Below, piece by piece: positions 1 through 8,235 of a stretch of DNA of 64,000 nucleotides. This DNA is from CAG-882 sp050874385. Its GTDB lineage: Bacteria; Bacillota; Clostridia; Lachnospirales; Lachnospiraceae. Location of the stretch: the NCBI GenBank assembly GCA_050874385.1, contig JBNMKO010000001.1, positions 62,001 through 126,000 of the forward strand. Direction: 5' to 3'. Each line of letters starts with the position of its first letter. Within the stretch, counting starts at the first letter, position 1. Below the pieces are notes generated by a model. It did not search any database, was not told the origin of the DNA, and saw nothing but the letters and a program-made list of their open reading frames with translations. A program made the translations under genes and the position numbers.

Positions 1-483
1 GCACGCCCACATGCGCTTCCCTCGCTTGTGTGTAGATGTGTCTCGTATATAAATTTATTCTTCATTTTGTTGTGCTTCTCCATTTCTGTTTAAATGACAT
101 CGACATGTAAATAGTCGATTTTTAATTGTAATTGTAAAATGTTTGAATGATAACTTAATAAATATCTTTTAAGATATAATTTCGAGGTTGGATTATATTA
201 TTGACATTTAAATCAATGTACATTATACAGGCATTTGCAAATATCCGCCTGATTGCGGAAAAGTTCTGCCGCCGCCTTGCCTACATTATAATATCAGAGA
301 ATACATATTTTTTCTATATGTAAAATATATGAATTGAGAAGGTATAATGGGAAATTGATGCTTTTTTCGATAAAATCCTTATGATTTGCGCATAAAGCGG
401 CTAAAGAAAGGTTGCTTTTTATTTTTCAATAGATTAAGATAGAGACAGTGCTTTAGGCGTAAATATTTTTTTGGAGGAAATAA
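1..483. other. Non-coding leader region, no gene found
   Basis: AT-rich stretch before the first gene with no credible reading frame on either strand. A GC-richer patch around 230-285 contains short imperfect inverted segments (AATATCCGC near GATTGCGG) that resemble the hairpin at 42266-42288. An AGGAGG-like ribosome site (TTGGAGG) sits at about 472-478, just before the first start codon. No clear promoter could be assigned. Confidence 0.5.
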
Positions 484-1380
484 ATGAATACTACATTGGT
501 TATTATGGCTGCCGGGATGGGAAGCCGTTATGGTGGAATAAAGCAGATTGAGCCGGTTGGCCCTAGCGGGGAGATTATTCTTGACTATTCAATCTATGAT
601 GCCATTGAGGCTGGTTTTGACAAGGTTGTGTTTATCATAAGAAAGGATATCGAGGAGGCATTCCGCGAGGCTATCGGTGACAGAATTGAGAAGCGCGTGA
701 AGGTTGAGTATGTTTTCCAGAACATGGAAGACCTCCCGGGAGGATTTACAGTGCCGGAGGGCAGAACGAAGCCTTGGGGAACAGGACAGGCGATACTTGC
801 ATGCAAGGATGTTGTGAATGAGCCTTTTGCTGTTATCAATGCGGATGACTACTATGGCAAGGAGGGGCTTAGAAAAATCCATGAGTACCTGTGTAATCCT
901 GCAAAGACCGACAGAAAGTTCAATTTCTGCATGGCAGGCTTCGAGGTTGGAAACACACTCAGCGAGAACGGAACCGTCACAAGAGGAATCTGTGAGGTGG
1001 AGAACGGTGTCCTCACAAAGATTGTGGAGACCAAGGAAATAGGCAAGGGCGACAACTGCGCGACGACACCTAACGGCAATGTGCCGTTAAATCAGCCTGT
1101 GTCCATGAATATGTGGGGGCTCACACCTGACATATTCCCTGAGCTTGAAAAGAGATTTGTGACATTCCTCGGCTCGATAGAGGGAAATGAGATGAAGGCT
1201 GAGTATCTCATACCTACAATCATAGGCGATATGGTTGATGAGAAGCTTGCCGATGTTCATGTGCTCCCTACAAGTGACAAGTGGTTCGGTGTGACTTACA
1301 AGGAGGACAAGGAGCTTGTTGTGAGCTCGTTTGCCCAGCTTGTCGAGCAGGGCGTTTATAAAAAGAAGCTTTGGGAGTAA
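484..1380 (+). CDS. Sugar-phosphate nucleotidyltransferase family protein
   Basis: A 298-residue protein of the NTP-transferase (GT-A-like Rossmann) family. The nucleotide-binding loop is visible at the N-terminus as MAAGMGSRYGGIKQ, the glycine-rich G-x-G-S/T-R signature of enzymes that join a sugar phosphate to an NTP. An acidic metal-binding motif, NADDYYG, lies near residue 120. The family makes activated sugars (UDP-, dTDP- or GDP-linked), but neither sugar nor nucleotide can be read from the sequence, and no sugar-pathway gene lies beside it. The start is preceded by TTGGAGG at good spacing. It is followed 38 bp later by map on the same strand, so the two may be co-transcribed. Length and motif are typical and nothing looks damaged. 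Confidence 0.85.
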   Translation: MNTTLVIMAAGMGSRYGGIKQIEPVGPSGEIILDYSIYDAIEAGFDKVVFIIRKDIEEAFREAIGDRIEKRVKVEYVFQNMEDLPGGFTVPEGRTKPWGTGQAILACKDVVNEPFAVINADDYYGKEGLRKIHEYLCNPAKTDRKFNFCMAGFEVGNTLSENGTVTRGICEVENGVLTKIVETKEIGKGDNCATTPNGNVPLNQPVSMNMWGLTPDIFPELEKRFVTFLGSIEGNEMKAEYLIPTIIGDMVDEKLADVHVLPTSDKWFGVTYKEDKELVVSSFAQLVEQGVYKKKLWE

Positions 1381-1418
1381 TAAAAACACCATTGGTTCTT
1401 TAGGAGGAAAAGATTGGA

Positions 1419-2291
1419 ATGATTAGACCGGGACGAAATGATTTGTGCTGGTGTGGCAGTGGGCTCAAATATAAGAGATGCCACAGTAATTTTGACGATA
1501 AGCTTGAGAGCATGAGACTTATGCATGCCATTGTGCCGTCACACAAGCTTATAAAGACACCTGAGCAGGTGGCTAAGATAAAGGAGAGCGCAAAGATTAA
1601 CATTGCTGTTCTCGACTATGTGGCAGAGCATATCAAGGCTGGCATAACAACAGAGGAGATTGACAGGTGGGTATACGATGTTACCACCAAGATGGGCGGA
1701 ATACCGGCACCTTTAAACTATGAGGGATTTCCTAAGAGCGTGTGTACCTCAATAAACAATCAGGTATGCCACGGAATACCGTCTGAGGATGTTATGCTCA
1801 GGGAGGGAGATATAATAAATGTAGATTGTTCTACTATATTAGATGGATATTTCTCCGACTCATCGAGAATGTTCTGCATAGGCGAGGTGTCACCTGAGAA
1901 GAAGCGTCTCGTCGATGTGGCTAAGGAGAGCTTAAATGTCGGTCTCTCCAAGGTCAAGCCGTGGGGCTTCCTTGGCGATGTAGGTCAGGCGATAAATGAC
2001 TTTGCAAAGGAGAACGGCTACTCGGTTGTGCGCGAGATAGGCGGACATGGAGTTGGACTTGAGTTCCATGAAGACCCGTTTGTAAGCTATGTCTCAAAGG
2101 CTGGCACGGAGATGGTCATGGCTCCGGGGCTTATGTTTACCATTGAGCCTATGATTAACATGGGCAAGCAGGAAATCTACATTGATGAGGAGAATGACTG
2201 GACTGCCTATACGCAGGACAGGTCGCCTTCCGCACAGTGGGAGATACAGGTGCTTGTAACGGACGACGGATATGAGATAATCTCATACTAA
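1419..2291 (+). CDS. map: Methionine aminopeptidase type I with N-terminal SEC-C zinc motif
   Basis: This cytoplasmic metallopeptidase removes the initiator methionine from new proteins. Residues 1-25 form a SEC-C metal-binding motif (CWCGSGLKYKRCH), an extension found on many clostridial type I enzymes and thought to help dock on the ribosome or bind metal. The catalytic domain follows. Metal ligands appear in order: the two aspartates of NVDCSTILDGYFSDSS, histidine in GGHGVGLEFHEDP, glutamate in FTIEPM, and glutamate in the final QWEIQVLV block. The total of 290 residues fits a type I enzyme plus SEC-C motif. An AGGAGG site precedes the ATG. The neighbouring exonuclease gene follows by about 70 bp. 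The call is secure. Confidence 0.95.
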   Translation: MIRPGRNDLCWCGSGLKYKRCHSNFDDKLESMRLMHAIVPSHKLIKTPEQVAKIKESAKINIAVLDYVAEHIKAGITTEEIDRWVYDVTTKMGGIPAPLNYEGFPKSVCTSINNQVCHGIPSEDVMLREGDIINVDCSTILDGYFSDSSRMFCIGEVSPEKKRLVDVAKESLNVGLSKVKPWGFLGDVGQAINDFAKENGYSVVREIGGHGVGLEFHEDPFVSYVSKAGTEMVMAPGLMFTIEPMINMGKQEIYIDEENDWTAYTQDRSPSAQWEIQVLVTDDGYEIISY

Positions 2292-2363
2292 TGGCGGTAT
2301 GGGAGACAATACTTATTGTTGGCAGTACTGCAAGAAATGCTTGCAGTATGCAGGGGTTTTAAT

Positions 2364-3095
2364 ATGATAGAAAAAGCAATGGATTACGTCGCGCTTGACC
2401 TTGAGACGACAGGTCTTAGTCCTAGGGACGACAGGATAATCGAGATAGGTGCGGTGAAGTACTCAGGAGGAAAAAAGGGCGAAAGCTTTGCAACCTTTGT
2501 AAATCCGGGAATACATATTCCGCCGCGCATCACTGAGATAACAGGGATAGACGACACGATGGTGTTTTCTGCCCCTGTTGTGGAGGAAGTGTTGAAGGAG
2601 CTGCTGGATTTCATCGGGGAGCTGCCTGTGCTCGGACATAACGTGTCGTTTGACTATGGTTTTATATGTCAGAAGGCTCTTGACATGAAGATAAAATATC
2701 ATGCGCAGGGCATTGACACGCATAAGATTTCAAGAAAGCTTCTTACAGGACTTGAGAGCAGAAGCCTTGAAAATTTGTGCAGCTTTTACAATATTGTGGA
2801 GGAGCCAAGGCACAGGGCATTTTCGGATGCGGCAGCGGCGGCGAGGCTGTACGACTGCCTTTATGATGAGGCTGTAGGACGGACAGAGGAGGACTTTGAG
2901 GGACTTTTTCTACCGGCGGATATGGCTTACACGGCAAAGAAGGATACGCCAATAACACCCAAACAGATTAACTTTTTGAGAAGTCTTATGAGACAGCACG
3001 GCGTGGAGCTTGAGGTGGAACTTGAGAGCCTGACAAAAAGTCAGGCTTCAAGGGAGATTGACAAGATACTCTCAACTTATGGAAGGACATTCTGA
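2364..3095 (+). CDS. DnaQ-like 3'-5' exonuclease (DEDD family)
   Basis: An exonuclease-fold protein of the DNA polymerase III epsilon/PolC proofreading family. Exo I is visible as ALDLETTGLSP near residue 12, the Exo II region as LGHNVSFDYGF near residue 95, and Exo III around HRAFSDAAAAARLY near residue 150, giving the DEDDh catalytic set. The C-terminal ~80 residues form a separate small domain (TPKQINFLRSLMRQHGVELE), seen in stand-alone clostridial relatives. I chose the ATG at 2364 because AGGGG lies 6-7 bases upstream; an in-frame ATG at 2316 has no such site and lies in the intergenic spacer. The 3' end overlaps the opposite-strand gene by 19 bases, tail to tail. Its role in repair or nucleic-acid turnover is inferred from the family. 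Confidence 0.88.
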   Translation: MIEKAMDYVALDLETTGLSPRDDRIIEIGAVKYSGGKKGESFATFVNPGIHIPPRITEITGIDDTMVFSAPVVEEVLKELLDFIGELPVLGHNVSFDYGFICQKALDMKIKYHAQGIDTHKISRKLLTGLESRSLENLCSFYNIVEEPRHRAFSDAAAAARLYDCLYDEAVGRTEEDFEGLFLPADMAYTAKKDTPITPKQINFLRSLMRQHGVELEVELESLTKSQASREIDKILSTYGRTF

Positions 3096-3718
3096 TATTT
3101 TTCATTGAGAGTGTTTACGATTGAGGTCTTGAGTGGGGAATTTAATTCCTGTGCGCGCTCTATGAGCTTCTTTATGTCCTCATACCTTTCGGTGTTGGCA
3201 TACTCGTCGGCGAGTATATAGAAGTTGCGGCTTATATCGGAGCCTGCCTCTATGCCAAATTCGAGAAATGCTATTGCCTCGTTGTGATAGCCCTCCTTTG
3301 ACAGATGGTTTCCGAGGTTGGCGATTACCCTGTACATCGCCGTACATGCGTCGTCGTATTCTGATAGCTGAGGAAGATTTGCAACCCCGTACATAAGCTT
3401 TAGGTCGGTGTTGGAAAATTCTGACAGGTTGAGAAGCTTCGAGCCCTTGAATGCCCGCAGCTCCTTCTGGCAGGTGGCTATCTCGCCGTGCGCATTTGGC
3501 AGAAACGGCAGGGTGTCATAAGGAATTTCGATATAAGGAAGCTGGGATATATCCTTGCGGCGGACGTTGTTTGCCATGTCCTCGCGCTGCCAGAATTCCT
3601 CCTCACGCCTTTTTGCCTCGCGCGAATGTTTTTTTCGCTCATACATAAGCAGAAAACCGAGAACTATGGTGCAGAATATCAGGGAAACCGGCAAAGTGTG
3701 TATAATATTATTTATCAT
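3077..3718 (-). CDS. Membrane-anchored TPR-like protein of unknown function
   Basis: A 213-residue protein not recognised as a named family. Residues 6-25 (LPVSLIFCTIVLGFLLMYER) form one transmembrane segment, followed by a basic/acidic charged stretch (KKHSREAKRREEEF), which suggests a cytoplasmic C-terminal domain. The C-terminal half is helical with spacing resembling tetratricopeptide repeats (EGYHNEAIAFLEFGIEAG; ILADEYANTERYEDIKKL), so a protein-protein scaffold is plausible. It is encoded opposite to its neighbours and its stop lies inside the end of the exonuclease gene. Start context is AT-rich with a weak ribosome site. No function is proposed. Confidence 0.65.
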   Translation of the reverse strand: MINNIIHTLPVSLIFCTIVLGFLLMYERKKHSREAKRREEEFWQREDMANNVRRKDISQLPYIEIPYDTLPFLPNAHGEIATCQKELRAFKGSKLLNLSEFSNTDLKLMYGVANLPQLSEYDDACTAMYRVIANLGNHLSKEGYHNEAIAFLEFGIEAGSDISRNFYILADEYANTERYEDIKKLIERAQELNSPLKTSIVNTLNEKYQNVLP

Positions 3719-3791
3719 GGTTATGCCTCCGGTGATAATTTTGGGATATGATTATATGTGCCGCTGTGGGCGGCAGAATGGAGATTAAAAT

Positions 3792-3896
3792 ATGATTAAC
3801 TTTTACAGCAAAAAGAACAGAAGAATTATTACAACTGTTATTGTGGTTATACTCATTCTTGCAATGCTTCTTCCTATGGTTGCGGCATATTTTTAA
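3792..3896 (+). CDS. 34-residue single-span membrane microprotein
   Basis: A very small gene that automatic callers could miss. ATG at 3792 is preceded by TGGAG at normal spacing and the frame runs 34 codons to TAA at 3894. The product has a basic N-terminus (FYSKKNRRI) followed by a hydrophobic helix (IVVILILAMLLPMVAAYF) reaching almost to the C-terminus. This layout matches the DUF4044-type family of tiny single-span proteins common in Firmicutes, although the match is by shape, not proven homology. It lies divergently from the TPR-like gene and 69 bp before the AIR-synthase-like gene. Confidence 0.6.
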   Translation: MINFYSKKNRRIITTVIVVILILAMLLPMVAAYF

Positions 3897-3965
3897 ATCA
3901 TCCTATTATTAGAATACCAATAACACATCAATATGTAAAGGATAATTAGATAATTACGGATAGTT

Positions 3966-4919
3966 ATGAAAAATAGGAAAATATCAGAAGCGATATTGAA
4001 CAGGTCAGTGTTAAAGCTTATAACCAGCAAAAATAAGAGCGTGGTGACAGGAGGCGCACCGGGGCAGGATTGCAGTGTCATCGATGTGGGCGATAAGTAT
4101 GTGCTCACGTCGACGGAATGTGCGCTCACGGATGAGAGACTTGCGCCGTACTTTGCGGTTATCCGCGCGGCAAACAATATTGCAGTGTGCGGCGGAACAC
4201 CGATAGCGGCATCGGCAGCGTTTATTCTGAGGGAAGATTTTGATGAGCAGCGCTTGAAAGCTGTGACACGCATGGTCAATGAGGCGTGCGGCGAGTGCAA
4301 AATACAGCTTTCCGGCGGACATACGGAACTTAGCAAAAATGCGCTGTCAGATATGATAACCGTGACGGTCACGGGAACGTGCGGGAAAGGTGAGCTGTTC
4401 AGTGCAAAAAATGCGTCGCCCGGTATGGCAGTCATAGCAGTAAAGTGGATTGCAATAGAGCAGACGGCGTACCTTGTGGATGAGCACAAGGATGAGCTCT
4501 TAAAAAGACTTCCCGTGTCCTATGTGGCGCAGGCGGACGATATTGTAAGGTCGGCAAGTGTCATAAGGGAGGCGCATATTGCCGCACAAAATGGCGCTGC
4601 TGCTATGCACGATATGGCGCAGAAGGGAATATTTGCCGCATTGTGGGAGCTTTCGGCAAGAAGCGGCTGCGGTCTTGACATTGACATGAGGGCTATACCG
4701 ATACGACAGGAGACAGTGGAGTTTTGCGAGATAATGGGGCTTAATCCTTATGAGGAGCCATCGGCGGGAGGAATGCTTGTTGTTACACCAAATCCGGGGA
4801 GGATGGTTGAGGCGTTTGACAGGGAGCATATACCGGCGGCTGTCATAGGGTATCTTACTTCGGATAACGACAAAAAGCTGATAAACGGCGATGAGGTGCG
4901 CTATCTCGACAGACCATAG
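3966..4919 (+). CDS. AIR synthase-related protein (HypE/ThiL-like ATP-binding fold)
   Basis: A 317-residue member of the PurM/HypE/ThiL/SelD superfamily, in which an N-terminal ATP-binding half is followed by a C-terminal half. Visible family blocks are the glycine/aspartate start (TGGAPGQDCSVIDVGDKY), an N-A-hydrophobic dimer block (IRAANNIAVCGGTPIAAS), an SGGHTE phosphate-binding loop near residue 118, and the late HDMAQKGIF and EPSAGGMLV motifs. The arrangement is closest to the HypE-like branch of unknown substrate found in clostridia. No hydrogenase-maturation or thiamine genes are adjacent, so I do not call hypE or thiL. It ends 19 bp before cheX, suggesting one transcript with cheX and trmL. 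Confidence 0.78.
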   Translation: MKNRKISEAILNRSVLKLITSKNKSVVTGGAPGQDCSVIDVGDKYVLTSTECALTDERLAPYFAVIRAANNIAVCGGTPIAASAAFILREDFDEQRLKAVTRMVNEACGECKIQLSGGHTELSKNALSDMITVTVTGTCGKGELFSAKNASPGMAVIAVKWIAIEQTAYLVDEHKDELLKRLPVSYVAQADDIVRSASVIREAHIAAQNGAAAMHDMAQKGIFAALWELSARSGCGLDIDMRAIPIRQETVEFCEIMGLNPYEEPSAGGMLVVTPNPGRMVEAFDREHIPAAVIGYLTSDNDKKLINGDEVRYLDRP

Positions 4920-4938
4920 ATTACAGGAGGACAAAAAG

Positions 4939-5412
4939 ATGGATGATTTGAATGTTGAATATATCAATGTGTTTCTTATGGCGGCAACGCAGGTAATCAA
5001 GGATGTATGCCATATAAATTTCAATGTGGGCAAGCCTTATGTGAAGGATACAGCGTTTGACGGCGACTCGGTGGTTGTAAATATAGGCTTGACCGGTCAG
5101 ATGAGAGGTCAGGTGCTTCTTGCAATGCCAAGTCAGGTAGCATGCGATATCGCATCAAAGATGTGTTTTATGCCGATTGAGCAGCTTGACGATATGTCTC
5201 TTAGTGCACTCAGCGAGCTTGGAAACATGATTTTTGGAAATGCGGCTACTGTTCTGTCGACTAAGGGAGTTGTCATAGACATAACACCTCCTAGCATTAT
5301 TCAAGGAAAATTCAAGCTTTCAAATGCATATGCAAAGAATATATGCGTGCCTTTGGACTACGACGAAGACAAGCTTATAGAGCTTGATATATCCATCAAG
5401 AAGGAAGATTAG
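4939..5412 (+). CDS. cheX: CheX-like chemotaxis phosphatase
   Basis: A 157-residue protein of the CheC/CheX/FliY phosphatase family, which hydrolyses CheY-phosphate to reset chemotaxis signalling. The single E-x-x-N active-site helix typical of CheX is visible as LSELGNMIFGNAA (glutamate and asparagine near residues 91 and 94). The N-terminus (YINVFLMAATQVIKDVC) also matches the family. I chose the ATG at 4939, which has AGGAGG directly upstream, over an in-frame ATG at 4891 inside the previous gene. Together with the two chemoreceptors at 34.9 and 44.9 kb it indicates a chemotactic organism. The last bases lie 19 nt before the trmL start. Confidence 0.88.
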   Translation: MDDLNVEYINVFLMAATQVIKDVCHINFNVGKPYVKDTAFDGDSVVVNIGLTGQMRGQVLLAMPSQVACDIASKMCFMPIEQLDDMSLSALSELGNMIFGNAATVLSTKGVVIDITPPSIIQGKFKLSNAYAKNICVPLDYDEDKLIELDISIKKED

Positions 5413-5431
5413 TAAACAAGGGGACGTAATT

Positions 5432-5938
5432 ATGATGAATATTGTTCTTCATGAGCCTGAGATGCCGGCTAACACTGGAAATATAGGCAGAACATGTGTT
5501 GCTACGGGCAGCAGGCTGCACTTAATAGGGCCGCTGGGTTTTCAGATTAATGACAAGATGTTAAAGAGGGCTGGACTTGACTACTGGCCTAATCTTGATG
5601 TCACAGTGTATGACGATTTTGACGACTTCATGGCAAAAAATCCCGGCGCAAGGCTCTACATGGCTACAACCAAGGCAAAGAATGTGTACACTCATGTGCA
5701 TTACGACGAGAACGCATATATAATGTTTGGCAAGGAGAGTGCGGGAATACCTGAGAGCATACTGCAAAAGTATCCTGAGACCTCAATCCGTATTCCTATG
5801 ATTGGTGACACGCGTTCGCTAAATCTCTCCAATTCGGTTGCGATTGTCCTGTATGAAGCGCTAAGGCAGAATAATTTTGAGGGCATGAGGCTTGAGGGAA
5901 AGCCGAGAACCTTTGACTGGGGCGAATTTAATGCATAA
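5432..5938 (+). CDS. trmL: tRNA (cytidine/uridine(34)-2'-O)-methyltransferase
   Basis: A SPOUT-class methyltransferase of about 168 residues that 2'-O-methylates the wobble nucleotide of certain leucine tRNAs. All three SPOUT motifs are visible: NIVLHEPEMPANTGNIGRTC at the start, the central FGKESAGIPE block near residue 100, and RIPM...RSLNLSNSVAIVLYEALR at the C-terminus, which forms the trefoil knot and SAM pocket. Start at 5432 is chosen for its AAGGGGA site; a longer in-frame reading overlaps cheX. This single-domain length is normal. It is probably the last gene of the AIR-synthase-like/cheX/trmL transcript. Confidence 0.93.
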   Translation: MMNIVLHEPEMPANTGNIGRTCVATGSRLHLIGPLGFQINDKMLKRAGLDYWPNLDVTVYDDFDDFMAKNPGARLYMATTKAKNVYTHVHYDENAYIMFGKESAGIPESILQKYPETSIRIPMIGDTRSLNLSNSVAIVLYEALRQNNFEGMRLEGKPRTFDWGEFNA

Positions 5939-6024
5939 TACGAGAAATAGCCCATGGTAAAAGCTGCCTTGTGCTTGTGACAGCAAAAAATAGAGTATGA
6001 GAAAAATTAGCTCATAGAAAAATA

Positions 6025-6062
6025 AAACAGCGGATTGATATGTTTTCAATCCACTGTTTTTG
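6025..6062. terminator. Terminator hairpin between converging genes
   Basis: Arms AAACAGCGGATTGA (6025-6038) and TCAATCCACTGTTT (6046-6059) pair with one mismatch around a 7-nt loop, with T-rich sequence after the right arm and A-rich sequence before the left, so it could act on both strands. The right arm covers the stop codon of the histidine kinase gene at 6046-6048. Confidence 0.65.
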
Positions 6063-7449
6063 TCTTTGGGAGGGAAAATATAAACTCTGTCCCTGTCCCC
6101 TCGGTGCTTATCACATCTATTGTTGTTTTATGTGCGTTTATTATTTCTTTAACTATTGACAAACCAAGCCCCGTCCCTTTTTTGTCTTTTCCTCTTGATA
6201 GGTCTGACTTGTAGAAACGGTCCCATATTTTCTCGATATTGTCCTTTGGTATTCCCATTCCGAAATCCTTTACGGAGATGAAGATTTTTTCGCCCTTTTC
6301 GTAGGTGGAAATATTTATAAATGAGTTGTTGTTGCTGAACTTGATGGCGTTATCGATGAGGTTGTATATCACCTGCTGTATTTTGCCGTAGTCAGCGTCG
6401 ACAAATGTGTTCTTGTCGGAAAATGTGAGGTTAAACTGTATCTTTTTTTGTGCGCACACACCTTCAAATGTGAGTATGGTTTTTCTGATTATCTCGTTTA
6501 TGTCAAAGCTGCTTATGTCGAGCATCATTCCCTGATTTAATTTGTTCAATGTGAGAAGACTGCCTGTGAGCTTGTTCAGACGCTCCGTCTCGAAGAGGAC
6601 GATGTTTAAGTACTTTTCATACATCTCAGGCGGTATTGTCCCGTCAAGCATTGCCTCAAGGTAGCCCTTTATGGAGGTGAGCGGTGAGCGGAAGTCATGT
6701 GAGACGTTGGCAATAAACTTATTCTGATAGTCGTTTAGTTTTTCAATCTCGCCTGCCATGAAATCAAGCGTGTTCGCGAGCTGTCCAAGCTCGTCAACCC
6801 GCGAGAATTTTGCCCTCGCCGTCAAGTCGCCCTCGGCGTACCCCCTTGCAAGCTTTGTGAGTTTTCTGATTGGAAGATAAACTCTTATAAGATACAAAAA
6901 TATAAAGGCGGACGAGTACACAAGCACAATAATCATGGAAATGTAATTGTAGTTAAAGACTGAGTTGCTGTCGGAGACGAGCTGTTCGACATTTTTGTGT
7001 ATGAGGACATATCCTCGGAGCGTATACTGCGAATTGATTGGCGCGATGACTGTCAGCGTGTCATCATCAAAGGTTCCAAAAAAATCCCCCTCGAAATAGT
7101 ATTTGTTGCCGCTGACCGACGGGTCAAAGCCCTCAATGTTCCCTGTTCTTCCGTATGTGTCACAGACGATATTGCCTGTCCTGTCCACAATCATGACCTC
7201 ACATTCCAGATATCGGTCTATGATGGTGAGCTGTGAGGCAGCAGACTGCACATAAGCCTTGTTTCCGGCAATCACGCCTGTACCGTAGGCGGATGCGATA
7301 TATGATGCCTGACGGTACATGGCGGCAGCCTCATCTTTTATCGTGTGTGAGTGCACCATTTTCGGTATAAGGAGTGAAATCGTAAGAAAGCTTATTGCAC
7401 CGAAGATTAAATATTCGATTAACAGTCTTACAAACATTTTTCTTCTCAT
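6046..7449 (-). CDS. Sensor histidine kinase with HAMP domain
   Basis: A 467-residue membrane sensor kinase. Order of domains: transmembrane helix 1 (LIEYLIFGAISFLTISLLI, residues 9-27), extracytoplasmic sensor of about 130 residues, helix 2 (MIIVLVYSSAFIFLYLI, near 172-188), HAMP linker (to ~245), HisKA dimerisation helix with the phospho-accepting histidine in NVSHDFRSPLTSIKGY, and an HATPase_c domain with N box (IYNLIDNAIKFSNNN), G1 (DFGMGIP) and G2 (GTGLGLSIVKEI) motifs. The first codons overlap the end of the response-regulator gene by 4 bases, so the pair is translationally coupled. The sensed signal is unknown. Confidence 0.92.
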   Translation of the reverse strand: MRRKMFVRLLIEYLIFGAISFLTISLLIPKMVHSHTIKDEAAAMYRQASYIASAYGTGVIAGNKAYVQSAASQLTIIDRYLECEVMIVDRTGNIVCDTYGRTGNIEGFDPSVSGNKYYFEGDFFGTFDDDTLTVIAPINSQYTLRGYVLIHKNVEQLVSDSNSVFNYNYISMIIVLVYSSAFIFLYLIRVYLPIRKLTKLARGYAEGDLTARAKFSRVDELGQLANTLDFMAGEIEKLNDYQNKFIANVSHDFRSPLTSIKGYLEAMLDGTIPPEMYEKYLNIVLFETERLNKLTGSLLTLNKLNQGMMLDISSFDINEIIRKTILTFEGVCAQKKIQFNLTFSDKNTFVDADYGKIQQVIYNLIDNAIKFSNNNSFINISTYEKGEKIFISVKDFGMGIPKDNIEKIWDRFYKSDLSRGKDKKGTGLGLSIVKEIINAHKTTIDVISTEGTGTEFIFSLPKTKTVD

Positions 7450-8162
7450 GGTTTTTTGACTCCGAACTTGTAGCCTATGCTCCAGACGGTGCTTATGCTC
7501 CAGTATTCATTATCGTGTATTTTTTCGCGGATGCGCTTGATGTGAACATCGACGGTGCGCGTGTCGCCCACATACTCATAGCCCCATATATGGTCAAGAA
7601 GCTGTTCCCTGGTAAAAACCTGATTAGGAGATGAGGCGAGAAAATATAAAAGCTCAAGCTCCTTTGGCGGCATGTCGACATTCTGTCCCTTGTAAATGAC
7701 GGAATAGTTCGTGAGGTTGATGAGAAGGTCGGGATACTCTACATACTCACCGATGTTCTCCGACGGAAGTGAGGCGGCGAGGGACGCTGCCTGTGTCTGT
7801 GTGCGCCGAAGCACCGCCTTGACGCGCGCGACAAGCTCCTTCGAGTCAAAAGGTTTGATAATGTAATCATCAGCGCCGAGCTTAAGTCCGAGCACCTTGT
7901 CAAAAACCTCGCCCTTTGCGGAGAGCATGATTATAGGGACATTGGATGTGCGCCTTATCTCGCGGCATACCTGATAGCCGTCTATTCCCGGCAGCATAAG
8001 GTCTAAGAGAATAAGGTTTGGCTGGAACTGTCCGAATTGTTCAAGCGCCTTTTCGCCGTCGTCCACTATAAGGGTGTCAAAACATTCCTTCATAAGATAG
8101 AGGGATATAAGTTCTGCTATATTGTTATCGTCGTCGACGATAAGTATTTTCTGTTTTGCCAT
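7446..8162 (-). CDS. OmpR/PhoB-family response regulator
   Basis: A receiver domain followed by a winged-helix DNA-binding domain. The receiver shows the acidic pair in KILIVDDDNNIAE, the phospho-acceptor aspartate in LLDLMLPGIDGY, the threonine/serine switch (MLSAKG) and the lysine in DYIIKPFD. The C-terminal half has the OmpR-type wing (FTREQLLDHIWGYEYVGDTR...DVHIKRIREKI). The start at 8162 is chosen because GGGAGGT lies directly before it; the upstream ATG at 8174 would have its ribosome site buried in a small hairpin (8176-8193). It is co-transcribed with the sensor kinase downstream and probably transcribed separately from mutS2. Confidence 0.9.
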   Translation of the reverse strand: MAKQKILIVDDDNNIAELISLYLMKECFDTLIVDDGEKALEQFGQFQPNLILLDLMLPGIDGYQVCREIRRTSNVPIIMLSAKGEVFDKVLGLKLGADDYIIKPFDSKELVARVKAVLRRTQTQAASLAASLPSENIGEYVEYPDLLINLTNYSVIYKGQNVDMPPKELELLYFLASSPNQVFTREQLLDHIWGYEYVGDTRTVDVHIKRIREKIHDNEYWSISTVWSIGYKFGVKKP

Positions 8163-8175
8163 TTTACCTCCCATG

Positions 8176-8193
8176 TCACTGCTTTTGCAGTGA
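8176..8193. other. Short perfect hairpin upstream of the response regulator
   Basis: TCACTGC / GCAGTGA, a 7-bp perfect stem with a TTTT (or AAAA) loop, lies between mutS2 and the response-regulator gene, both on the minus strand. It could be a weak terminator remnant for mutS2 transcripts or an operator for the two-component operon. The sequence alone does not decide. Confidence 0.35.
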
Positions 8194-8235
8194 TTTAAAT
8201 AGTAATGTGTTATCAGTTGTATGTCTTTGCAGCAA

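Noticed and set aside
7493..7681. Overlapping minus-strand frame within the response regulator
   Set aside because: Shadow of the real gene in another frame; the OmpR motifs are all in the annotated frame.
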